A stretch of 64,000 bases of DNA, taken from Rhizopus arrhizus. Its lineage: Eukaryota > Mucoromycota > Mucoromycetes > Mucorales > Rhizopodaceae. Below are positions 1-9,847 of this stretch, piece after piece (position 1 is the stretch's first letter; the number at the start of each line of letters is the position of its first letter). The position numbers and the translations under genes were made by a program. The notes below the pieces were generated by a model, which saw nothing but the letters and a program-made list of their open reading frames with translations, searched no databases and was not told the DNA's origin. The stretch covers positions 434,001 to 498,000 of the forward strand of contig JAKZZE010000033.1 in assembly GCA_024220505.1 (NCBI GenBank), read 5' to 3'.

Positions 1-144
1 TTTTGTGAATATTCTGTATTTTTTTGTATTTTTCTGGATTTATCTGTATTCCTACGTATTCATACGTATTTGTTTGTATTTTCCTGGATTTGAATTAGTT
101 GGAGAGAGAAAAGTCAAATGCTGCAAAAGTTTGCTGCATTGTGT

Positions 145-719
145 TGTAATATATTTTTACTAGTTCGCTTGAGTGTGTTGAGTTGAGGTTTAAATAAACA
201 GATTTAAGTTGTAATTGGTATAATAATTGCTTTTATATGAGTTGGATTGGCTTGATTCGCTTGTTATAGTGACCACCAGATCTTATAAAGTAGATCAAAC
301 TGTTTTAGTTAAGGTAGAATAAAAATAAAAAGATAAAGTAAAATAAAAAAGGGGATTTACAATGAAGTATAATAGCTTCAAGGGACTTCTTGTTCTTGAT
401 GTTAAATAAAATAAGAGATAGTTTGCCTCTTTAAAAGAATATTTATTTGATAAAAAGAAAAAGTAAAAATAAAATAAGAGAGAAGTTAGAAGTTAAGAAG
501 TTAAGAAGTTGTTAAGAAGTAATATTTTTTGAGATTATTATGTGAGGTTATTTATATGTTTTTGGGTTTTATGATTTTGTTCTGTTTTTGGTATTTTGAA
601 TGGTTGTTATAACATAAGAGGCGGTTGTTGTATAGTGTAAGGTGGTTGTTGTAAACTGCAAGGCGTTCGTTATAAACTGCAACGATTTAAATTCCGATGT
701 TTCATTCTTGTTTGTTACA
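145..719 (-). mobile_element. Solo LTR-like repeat, family X (575 bp)
   Basis: The segment starts TGTAATA and ends TGTTACA and is flanked on both sides by GTGT (141-144 and 720-723), so it looks like an inserted unit with a 4-bp target duplication. It matches 55370-55944 in reverse complement over its full 575 bp. It contains the motif AGATCTGGTGGTCACT (here in reverse complement near 270-290), shared with all family X copies right of 54.9 kb. No protein is encoded. TG...CA ends and the short duplication favour a solo LTR; a non-autonomous DNA element is the alternative. Confidence 0.65.
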
Positions 720-1340
720 GTGTTACACTCGTTACACTATTGTAATTTTTCTTGTGATAGGTATTGTTTCGTTTAAATGGCCTTAAGAGTTTAGAAATAA
801 TTTGACTTTTCTTTGAAGTGTAAAAGAATTTGAGATCAAAAGCTTGTTTTTATGTTGATAAATTTGGTTTGCTTGTAGTAAGTGACCACCAGATCTTGTA
901 TTGTAGATCAAACAGTAAAAAGTAATAAGAGTTTTCTTGATAAGAGAATATAAGATTGATACGATGAAGATAATTTGACTTCAAAGGACTTGACTTGATG
1001 TATATGTAGGGGATCAGAAAGATTTTAAATGTAGATCCTTGAAGATATTCTTTTTATTTTATGTTAAAGTAAAATATGTCAAAAGTAAAAAGTAAGTTAT
1101 ATCAAAAGTAAGTATATATCGAAAAGTGAAAGGATAAAGGGATATTTATATGATTGTCATTTTTTTGTGTTTTTCTATTTTTGAACTTTTTTTTTGTTTA
1201 TCTTCAGGGACTGATGTCCCTCCTAGGACTGAGTCCCTTCTTCCGCAAAAGTTACACCAACTGCGTCACACTATAAAAAGACTCTTCGTGATCAAATACG
1301 ACACACTTACAATAAAAAGATACAACAACGGCAAAGAAAA
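720..1340. repeat. Repeat-derived AT-rich stretch, partial family X copy
   Basis: No gene is visible. Around 880-915 the reverse complement of the family X motif (GTGACCACCAGATCTTG) recurs, followed by related sequence to about 1060, so part of this stretch is a second, degraded family X copy on the minus strand. The rest is AT-rich with no coding signal. It lies downstream of the tRNA-Pro gene. Confidence 0.45.
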
Positions 1341-1412
1341 GGGGTCCACCGGGGTTTGAACCCGGGGCCTCTTGCACCCAAAGCAAGAATGATACCACTT
1401 CACCATGAACCC
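1341..1412 (-). tRNA. tRNA-Pro (anticodon UGG)
   Basis: On the minus strand the sequence folds as a standard cloverleaf. The acceptor stem GGGTTCA pairs with TGGACCC. The anticodon stem CTTGC/GCAAG encloses loop TTTGGGT with anticodon TGG. The T-arm contains GGTTCAAACC. The gene is 72 nt with the discriminator base and has no intron. A T-run (TTTT, seen as AAAA on the plus strand just left of 1341) follows as Pol III terminator. Its upstream side faces right, towards the Ty3 element that begins ten bases away. It is one of only two host genes I recognise in the window. Confidence 0.93.
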
Positions 1413-1467
1413 GTTTTTGGTTTGAGAAATGGTATAGTAGGTGGAGTGCGCCTTTGCGTAGATGCTC

Positions 1468-4275
1468 CACTGCACCCAATCACCGTTATCCAAGTTGATA
1501 AAGTTGATCTTTTTTGATAGTGGTAATTCTATTAAATGAGTGAGAACTCGGATTTAAATGTTAGAAAGCTGATTTTTATATCAGAAGAAAGCTTGAAAAA
1601 AATAGATTGTAAATCTATAAAAATAATCAAAAGTATATAATATGTTTGTTGAATAAAAAGACATTGTATTTTTTAAAAAATAAATAATTTTCTGTTGTGC
1701 TACATGATGCCATACAAGATTACAAATTGGGAAGACTATGCTTTTTCAACTTCAGTGCAATATTTTTTAACTTCAACAAAGATCGAAAACACAGTTCTAT
1801 TGGCCTACAAGCTCGGAAATCCAAGTGATTGAGTCGTGGCGTTTTCTTTTCAAGCATTCTTCGGCTCTCATGTCGTATTTTACAAAAAAAAAACTTTGTT
1901 TAATACAAAAGGAGATTTATTTTGGTTACTAATGAACAAAAGAAAAAAAAAAAAAAAGAAGAAAGAGTGAAGAGGCACATATGAATAAGAGGGATGAAAC
2001 TCTTATATAAGTGCATAATATCGCTATAATAATAAGTATAAAAGTATGTGTTTATAAATTGGAACAAAAAAAAAAAAGAATGTGAATATGGTAGAAAATT
2101 TAAAAGATTGAATAAAATATATAAAAAAAAGAAGGATTCTTTTGGCTCTAAAGAAGTTAAACTTGTTTTAAAGCTGAAAAAGATATGTTTTAAATAGTAA
2201 GATCACGGCATAAAAAAGACAGAGTATTTTTGATAATCATTTTTATTTTTTGAGAGTAAAGAAAAAAAAGGCGGCAACGGAATGAATGTCTATTATGCTA
2301 CACGTCTTGAGATTTCTATGAAAAGGTTAAAAAACAAAAGAAAAAGTATATTGTTACTAAGTACTTTTGAAAAAAAAAAAAAAAAATACATTCCCAGCAT
2401 TGACATTACAAAAGGAATCTCCATTCAATGTATTGTTTAAACTTGAATAAAAAAAACGAGTGTTTTAAATTTGGGCTTTAAAAAAAAAGTACTTTAGAAA
2501 TTTTTTCATTAAAAAAAATAAAAGTGGACCAAATATGACGAAGGTGGAAAGCATCAAACAGAAATCTAAAATAAGATTCAAAGACCACAATACAAACGGC
2601 AAACTGATTTTATCTGTAACCAAATCTAGAATGAAACAAAGGTAAAAAAAAAAATTTAAATTTAAAGATCTAAACACCGCTTTCATTTTTTTTTTTGTTT
2701 TATTTATTTCACAAGTTTTTTTTTTTTAAAACAGCAAGTTGATTTCATCCAACTCTATTTCACCACCAAAAGCCCAAGCGATACTCTCTTCAGTTATATT
2801 TTCTTTTTTGATGAAGTCAGGAACAGGCAACGAGCATTTTCTTTGTATACGAGGAAGAAATTGGATGCTGTTATTTCCAGTTCTTTGCCTCTTTGCCTTG
2901 TCACTTGCTATCTGATCATCCAACAGCTTAAAAAATTCGGTACACTGAATATTGGATAATTAGTTGATTGCGCTTAAAAAGATATTAATTAAACTTACAG
3001 CAGGTGATCTGTACTTTGGTACGCGAACTTCAAAATAATCAACTGTTTTCTTGCACAAGACAGACATACGTTCCTTTTCAGTAAAAGGAGCCATTCTATC
3101 TGGATTTTGCTCCAGAAGAATTTCCTCCACCTTATCGATTGTTTCATTGTTGTACATGTCTTCTTCTTCAGACATGTATTGCTGTTGAAGCAAATACTCA
3201 CAGTTTGGATAGCTTTCGTAAACGCCTTGATCCTTGTACTGCTCGTATATAGCCTTACGAGCTCTTGTTTTCTAAAAAACAAAGTTAGTTATGCGATTAC
3301 AATATTTTATGTGGCACTTACAGCGCTTCTACGGGTGACTTTTGCTGCTTTTCGTTTTCTTATAAATTCTTCAACTGGATCTTCCTCTTCACCTGTGGAT
3401 ATTCCCGCCTTCTTTGTATAATATTGGCGCTCGAGGTACTTGCGCAAATCGCGGTTGTTGGTATTTTTATATGAATAATGGCTATTCACATAATCCTGCA
3501 GCAATTTAAATACTCTTTGATTTTCAGCAGACTTCAGAGGCTTTTCAAGAACATATTGAGATGATGGCGGCAGGTTGTTGTAGTGATTTCTCACAGCATC
3601 CTATATTTCAGAGAAAAGCGATTAGTATATTTGTTTAAAATTGAATTTTAATGTTCTTACTTTGACAGCAGTAGCAATCGGCTTTGCGCCTTTGCCTGAT
3701 TCTGCTTCAAGCTCATCGTATGCTTCTTTGAGCTTGCTGTATGCTACTTGCAAGGCCTGCTTTTCCTCTTGCTCTTTTCGAAGCATCTCCTTCAAACCAT
3801 CATTTTCTTTTCTTAGCTCCATATAAATGGAAAAAGAAAGAGATACTTCATCAGTCTCCATGTCTTCGGCTTGGCGCATTCGCTTCTGAACATGGGTCAT
3901 GGGAGGAAAACCAGGCCTAGGATAGGCAAAGCTATCTGGAATGGCATCGCTTGAAGCAAGCTCAGGAACAACAGCACGAGAAGGAACAGCGATTGGTTGC
4001 CCAACAGAGTTAGAGCCACGAGCATTGGCAGGAGCAGGGTTGAATTGAATACCACGATCAGACATATTGTTATAAGAGTAATTTGAAATAAAGACAAGTG
4101 AGCTTGGCATCAAAATTGAATCTTTCTTAAATATCATCGAGTTTACAATGAAACTCAGTCTTAGTATAGCAAAAGAAAAAAATATAAAAAGATTTCCTTT
4201 TCGAAATTTTGTTCCTTTTTTTTTCTTTCTGTTCAGCAATTTCCTTTTTCAACATCGCTCCGGTTATCGCAAGGT

Positions 4276-4310
<35 letters not shown>

Positions 4311-5319
4311 AAAAGAAAAAGAAAAAAAGAAAACTTTAGTTCTAACATGCTGTAGTAGACATTCATACATGTATTCATGGCTGCTGTAGTTACTTTGGTT
4401 CTTTGCATATCTGCTCAAAAGGTAAATACATTCATATCTTTCAGTAATCTTTATTAAAAGTAAAATTAGCTTCCTTTAGTTCGTGGCTGAAGCTTTATGG
4501 ATGTCTTGGCATCCTGTTTTGTTAGTAAAAGAGCTTTAAGGTAAATAAATCAAGTACATCATGGTTTACTTTTATTAATATTTTATTTTACACAACTTTA
4601 GATGCTTTGGCTTCTGTTGCTCCCTGTTGTCTATAACCTGTTATAGCTTTGGATTTTTTTTTACTACTGGCGCGCTTTTCTTTATGGGCTTTATTTACTA
4701 CGCTCTTTTGTTTGCTGCTTCTATGGTCAAGGTAAGCGTATTTTCCTTTTTTTTTTGCATCTACCGTTTGAATTTTTTTATTTGATCGTTTCCATGGATC
4801 CCCTGCTCGCTTTCCCTCCTTCCCCTACCCTTTTGTAATACTGTAATGAACCAATAATATATAATCAATATGGCAATAAAGCCCAAAAATAAATGAATAA
4901 AACTACATTTTTGACCAATAATACCGTGTTTTAAGCCTATTTTATTTCCCAATATAAATCATCCAAAGCTAAATATAGCCATAATAAGCCAATAAGGAAG
5001 CATTGCTAAAGAGCAACAGACGAATAAGGAAGCATTAGGAAAAGGTAACAAGCCAATAAAGAAGTGGTATTAAAGAGAAACGCAAGCATGTAAGGTCCAA
5101 TAGAAAGGCATCATACTTGTGTTTCGTCGTTAAAAGAATAATGAAGCGGCGCGTTGCCAAACAGTGATACTTGGTTACCGCACTGAAATAGTTAACATTC
5201 AACGTAAACAGGTTCAACTTGGCATACTGCAATAACGCTGCATTAAATATGATAAATCCCGATTAACTGAGGTATATCTGAGGACTATCATACTTTGTAA
5301 ATAACAATTATGTGCAGTG
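1468..5319 (-). mobile_element. CACTA-like DNA transposon (element 0) inserted in the Ty3 5' LTR
   Basis: The element runs from CACTGCACCCAATC to the complement of CACTGCACATAATTG, giving perfect 8-bp terminal inverted repeats (CACTGCAC) that then diverge. CACTA/CACTG termini are the mark of the CACTA (CMC) superfamily. It carries a single four-exon minus-strand gene (2726-4065) and no transposase, so it should depend on a partner in trans. Near the right end (4980-5080) a motif like AGCCAATAAGGAAGCATT recurs imperfectly, as in CACTA subterminal repeats. The same right end occurs inverted at 63425, so the family has at least one other member here. 1473-2725 and 4066-4970 hold no gene, only AT-rich DNA with A and T runs. 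Confidence 0.8.
2726..4065 (-). CDS. Diverged accessory-type protein of CACTA element 0, four exons (about 391 aa)
   Basis: Four open exons join in phase 0 at GT-AG sites: 3661-4065, 3322-3600, 2999-3271 and 2726-2944. I chose the start at 4065 (Met-Ser-Asp-Arg-Gly). The 405-bp first exon has a Pro/Ala-rich head (to about residue 55) and then a charged coiled-coil-like stretch rich in Glu, Lys and Leu (about residues 80-130). The last exon contains a Trp-Ala-Phe motif close to the C-terminus. Exon number, phases and that motif match the accessory genes of elements 1, 2 and 4, so I infer distant homology although overall similarity is low. There is no transposase signature and the function is unknown. 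Splice sites are canonical (GTAAG; TATAG, TTTAG, TTCAG). Confidence 0.7.
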
Positions 5320-5777
5320 GCCGACGTCATCAAAAAGCTGAATAGAAGAGGTGTGCTTAAAGGTGTGCTGAATTGAGAAGAGAATTTAGAATTGGAAATC
5401 TTAATCTTTATTCTAAAACTTTATTTTTTATAAAAACAAAACTTTAATTCCATTTTTGGGTTATTGTAACAAACAAATACTTATTGTCTCGATCCTTTGT
5501 GTTCACGTTCAATTAAATTTATATATAATCTTTATTGTATATTTTAACTGAACAATCCCTAAATACTACGTTTATTCTATTACGACTCGTGAAGAATCTG
5601 TTGACTTAATCTGAAGGAAGAGATTATTTTTGACGAATATACTACAATAATATACTCAGAAGGAATTGGTGGAATTATTGCTATATTCAAATCAATCACT
5701 ACGTGTAGCAGTAGAGCAACAAATATATATATCGAAACCAGTAATATTATAACACCCAAGTACCAATTGTCTCAGTT

Positions 5778-5795
5778 TGGTGGAGAAGCTGGGCG
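5778..5795 (+). promoter_or_regulatory. Candidate primer-binding site of the Ty3-type element
   Basis: Three bases after the 5' LTR end (5774) the sequence reads TGGTGGAGAAGCTGGG. LTR-element primer sites start with TGG, complementary to the tRNA CCA tail, and sit within a few bases of the LTR. Which tRNA matches cannot be decided from this window. Confidence 0.5.
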
Positions 5796-5943
5796 TGCAC
5801 ATAAATAAATCATTCAATTCGTACTATAAGAAAAAAAAACTTTTTGGAAGGCCGATAAAGTTGAAGAGCGTCAAAGAGAAGGAATCGTAAAAAAAAAAAA
5901 AATCAAGAGAATATCAAGAGGGATCCATCCGTTTAAAAAAGAT

Positions 5944-6813
5944 ATGGTTAAAGAAATTACAAGCGAAAACGGTGATATGTTCAATAACTTCACCACAATC
6001 AAGTCCTTTATGGCTAGACCTGAGCCATTATATGGTGTGAAAGGAGAAAACCCTGGTTCTTGGCTGCGGTCAATTGATAGGATAAGGAAGGGGACAAAGG
6101 CCAGTGATCTGGATATTTTGCTGATTGTGGGAACCTTATTAAAAGGAAATGCGGGAATCTGGTGGGATTCCATCGAAGACTATGTTACAACTTGGGGTGA
6201 ATTCAAGACCAAGTTCTTGGGAAATTATATAAACGAAGAAACGAAAATGCAGTGGAGGAAGGAGCTAAAGAACAAAAAACAATGCGAAAATGAGTCAATT
6301 GACGAACTAGTGACGTATCAGCTAGATATGTTTCAAAGACTTGGCTGGGTTGATGAGGGCGATAAAATTGAAGTTTTTATCTCTGCTTTGAAAGAAGAAT
6401 ACGCTTACGAGGTAGAAAGGGCTCGTCCTTTGACTTGGGAAGCGGCTGTAAAAGATGCCAAACAGTTAGAATCCTTGAGTTTAAAGTATAATGGTATTAA
6501 AAATAAAAAAGAAAATATTGTACACACTAAGGATTTTGGAAGTGAATCAATGAGCAGTATTCCTATTAATCAAAGCAGTAATGCTAGTCAGGATGCTGTC
6601 TCTTCGCTGTCATCTGAAGTGAAAAGTCTAACCCAACAGCTCAATGCATTGAAGATTTATGCCACCCCAAATCGAAACATGAACGGGCAAGCAAATTTCA
6701 CTTGTTATAGTTGTGGCCAAGTTGGTCATAAGTCGTTTCACTGCCCCAATCGTGGTATAGAAAATAATAATAATGTATCGAGTTCGGGAAAAGACTCGAG
6801 ACAGCAGTACTAG
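5944..6813 (+). CDS. gag: Gag of the Ty3-type element (289 aa)
   Basis: This intact ORF encodes the capsid/nucleocapsid precursor. The middle part (about residues 55-165) has the helical retrotransposon gag look, including a Trp-Trp pair and a later Leu-Gly-Trp. Near the C-terminus a CCHC zinc knuckle, CYSCGQVGHKSFHC (Cys-x2-Cys-x4-His-x4-Cys), is the nucleic-acid-binding module. The start at 5944 is the first ATG of the frame after the purine-rich leader. The stop TAG is at 6811-6813 and the -1 frame stays open across the end of gag, so pol is probably made by frameshifting. The gene lies 169 bases after the 5' LTR. Confidence 0.92.
   Translation: MVKEITSENGDMFNNFTTIKSFMARPEPLYGVKGENPGSWLRSIDRIRKGTKASDLDILLIVGTLLKGNAGIWWDSIEDYVTTWGEFKTKFLGNYINEETKMQWRKELKNKKQCENESIDELVTYQLDMFQRLGWVDEGDKIEVFISALKEEYAYEVERARPLTWEAAVKDAKQLESLSLKYNGIKNKKENIVHTKDFGSESMSSIPINQSSNASQDAVSSLSSEVKSLTQQLNALKIYATPNRNMNGQANFTCYSCGQVGHKSFHCPNRGIENNNNVSSSGKDSRQQY
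6786..6792 (+). promoter_or_regulatory. Candidate -1 ribosomal frameshift site (G GGA AAA)
   Basis: The heptamer GGGAAAA is in the gag reading frame as G-GGA-AAA, the X-XXY-YYZ pattern of -1 slippery sites. It lies about 20 bases before the gag stop (6811), and the -1 frame is open from before this point into the protease ORF. I did not identify a pseudoknot downstream. Confidence 0.6.
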
Positions 6814-9653
6814 AGGAGTCTGCTGTCGAAGAGAATCATCAAAGCTCCTCTACAGGTAAAAATATAAAAAAAGAAAATGTGAATTATGGTAAGAAACAAG
6901 AAAACCATGGAAGAAAAATAAATGTCGTGCAAGGGGTGCAAGTCTGGAATAACAGAGGCGCGGTAAGAACTCGTTCTGAGTTGTCCTCTGATAAGGGTAA
7001 GCAGACAGTGACCCAAAAGCGACAAAGAAAAGAACAACAACCTGTACCTATACAACAGCCAGTGCAGGATTACCAACAAATTCTGATGCAGCAACGACAA
7101 CAACAACCAAACCAACAATACATGCAGCAATTACGTCAAAATGCGTCAAACCCTACCCCGCAACAACTGCATAACTCAATGGTTGAACCAATAATTGTTG
7201 ATCCGCCTGTTCAAAAAAATATAAAAGCGAAAAAGAAAAGAGCACCCGCTCGAAGATTGGAAGTGGATGTACCCAGTGTTGATATTTGGGAAATTTTAAA
7301 AGAAAAGAATGCTGACGTCAGTTGTGCTCAACTGTTAGCGATGAACAAAGTTGTAGCCAAAGATCTCATTGATGGGATAAGGGGGATGCATGGTCGAAAG
7401 CAGAACGTGCGCCAAGTCAACATGGCAAGACCTGCCCCAGATGTACTAACGCTAGATTCTTATGACTATAGTGATGATGAAATGGAAGATGGTGCTTTTG
7501 AAGAAGAAGAAGAAGAAGATGATGATGACGCTCAAGTGTCATACTGTTCTTTTGGTGATGAAGTTTCATCTTGTATTGCCAATACTGGTTCGAATGTAGA
7601 AGAAAGTGAATTCGATGGTGATAGTGGTGATGATGCAGACACCGAGTTTGACTATTCCTATGACTACAGGGAAATAAGTAAAAGTGAGCCGCTCACTGTT
7701 AAGGTGATCATACATGACAAGGAGCTGTCCGCGATAGTTGACACTGGTGCTGCCATCTCAGTGATGAGTGAAACTTTGGCGAAAAAGTTGGATTTGAAAA
7801 CCAACGATGATACTGTATCCATACAACTATTAGACGGTACGAACAGTAAACCTGGTGGTGTGGTGCCAAATGTTCCGGTTCGTATAGGTGGTAAATTGCG
7901 GACGGAGCATTTTGCTATACAAAAAGGAAGAAAAGATGAGCTACTTATCTTGGGTATGACATGGTTGAAAAATTATGGGATCATACCTGATCCTGAAAGT
8001 GGTACGGTGACAGTGCCCTATGGTAGGAGGGTCGACTACAAAGGTGCAGTGGTGAGGGAGGCAGGACAGGTGGTCTTGCCTACCCAACGTGGTACTGATG
8101 ATGTGGTGGAAGGTCAACGAGACAGGTGGGTCTCTCGACCGGTGTACACTTTGAGTCTGGCAGAAGGGGCGCACAGTGCGCCAGAACCAATGGCTGTCAG
8201 TAATTGTTATGATGGTGAAAGTTCGCTCTCTGGGTCTGATGACGAGGGTGAGAATTGGGAAATCTGTGATATGACGGGTACACCGAAGGAGGTAGAAGAA
8301 ATAGTTCTGAGGAACAAAAACTGCTTTGTGGAGGTGTCTGGGTTGGGTCGTGTAGTTGGTGTCGAACACCATATCCGCTTGAAGACTGATGAACCAATTC
8401 GTTGCAAGCCATATCGACTGACCTGGGAAGAAGAGAAAGTTCTGAAAGAAGAGTTGGAAAAAATTGCTAGATCAAGGGTTAATTGAGAAATCGGATGGTC
8501 TATACGCTTCACCTATTTTGTTTGTACAGAAGAAGGATGGAAGCAAAAGGTTGTGCATAGATTACAGAAAGGTCAATGCTATAACGGTCAAGGATGCGTA
8601 TCCACTACCTTTTATTGATGAATTACTGGATGCGGTAGGTGGTGCCAAAGTATTCAGTACGTTGGATGCTGCTAGTGGGTATTGGCAAGTGACAATGGCT
8701 AAAGACTCTGTGGACAAGACTGGATTTGTTACCAAATTTGGTACTTTCAAGTGGAAGGTCTTACCTTTTGGTCTCACAACGGCTCCTAGTACTTATCAAC
8801 GTATGATGGTGAACATTTTGGGTGAATTGATCGGTGACTGTGCTTATGTATTCATTGATGATATTATCATTTTCTCTGAGACGGTGGAACAACATGTGCT
8901 TGATCTGCAAAGAGTGTTTGACAAGTGTGAAGCTGCTGGTCTAAAATTGAAAGGTGCTAAGTGTCGTTTTGGTGTATCAGGTGTGGAGTACTTGGGTCAT
9001 CGAATCACTAAAGATGGATTGTTACCAACGGATAAGAATGTAAAAAAAATTATGGATATGCCTGCTCCTACTACAAGTGATGAAGTTCGTTCGTTCTTGG
9101 GTCTAGTCGGATATTATAGGAGATTCATAGCTAATTTTGCTGATATGCTCATCCGTTGACATCGTTGATCAAGAAAGGTGCTGTATTTGATTGGAACCAA
9201 GATTGTAAAGCTGCTTTCGATTCCTTGAAGAATAGTTTAGTAACGCCACCTTTATTGGATTACCCTGATCGTGATCAAGTGCAAATTTTGACTACGGATG
9301 CCAGTGGTAAAGGTTTGGGTGCTATCCTATCACAATCGCCTGATGGTACTGGTGAAAACGAAAAGATAATCGGTTATGCGTCAAGAACTGTACGAGGTCC
9401 AGAGGTGAGATACCCACCAACACATTTGGAAGCACTGGGTGTTATATGGGCAGTACAACATTTCCGACATTATCTGGCCGGGAGACGTTTCATATTGTAT
9501 ACTGATCATTCTGCTTTACAATTTATATTCAATAATCCGAAACCTGCTCCTAAACTAGCAAGATGGGCTGCTGCCATGATGGAATATGATTTTGATACCA
9601 GGTATAGAAGGGGTGAAGAGAATCCTGCTGACGCTTTGTCGCGTTTGGTATGA
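6789..9653 (+). pseudogene. pol: Pol protease, reverse transcriptase and RNase H, broken by two frameshifts
   Basis: The frame -1 to gag runs to 8486 with a Gln-rich and acidic linker, then an aspartic protease motif (Val-Asp-Thr-Gly-Ala, near 7735). RT begins around 8395 but a one-base insertion near 8465 (ATTGCTAG where ATGCTAG would keep frame) moves the core to another frame (8464-9159). The core shows LCIDYRKVNA, LPFGLTTAPSTYQ and the catalytic FIDD. A second one-base loss near 9136 shifts RNase H (TTDASGKGLGAILSQ) to the frame ending at 9653 with the usual NPADALSR. The domains are otherwise complete, so the lesions are few and recent, or sequencing errors. Confidence 0.9.
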
Positions 9654-9847
9654 TTTCAAAAAAAAATATATAGAATCACAGGAGGTTGGGTGGGTAGTGA
9701 CTATAAAAGAATAAAACAAGAAAAAAAAAAAAAAAGAGAATAAAAAGATAAAAAAAAAAAAAAAGAGGAATAAGAGAATAAACCAAAAAAAAAAGGAATA
9801 AAAGAATAAAAAAAAAATGATGATAGTGAGACAAAAAAAAAATATTA
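9654..9847 (+). other. A-rich spacer between RNase H and integrase frames
   Basis: Runs of A interrupted by GAATAA or GATAA fill this stretch, and no reading frame crosses it in line with both neighbours. It may be an expanded linker of the Gag-Pol polyprotein that lost its frame through A-tract slippage. Confidence 0.5.

Larger units (their letters stand above)
1423..5774 (+). repeat. 5' LTR of the Ty3-type element, interrupted
   Basis: Bases 1423-1466 match 11352-11395 and bases 5320-5774 match 11396-11850. The two halves sum to exactly the 499 bp of the 3' LTR, so the 3.9 kb between them is an insertion. One extra C (1467) remains at the left junction and no target duplication is evident. 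Confidence 0.9.

Noticed and set aside
4127..4418. Lys- or Phe-rich ORFs over the A tract near 4280-4320
   Set aside because: Homopolymer artefacts with no conservation in other elements.
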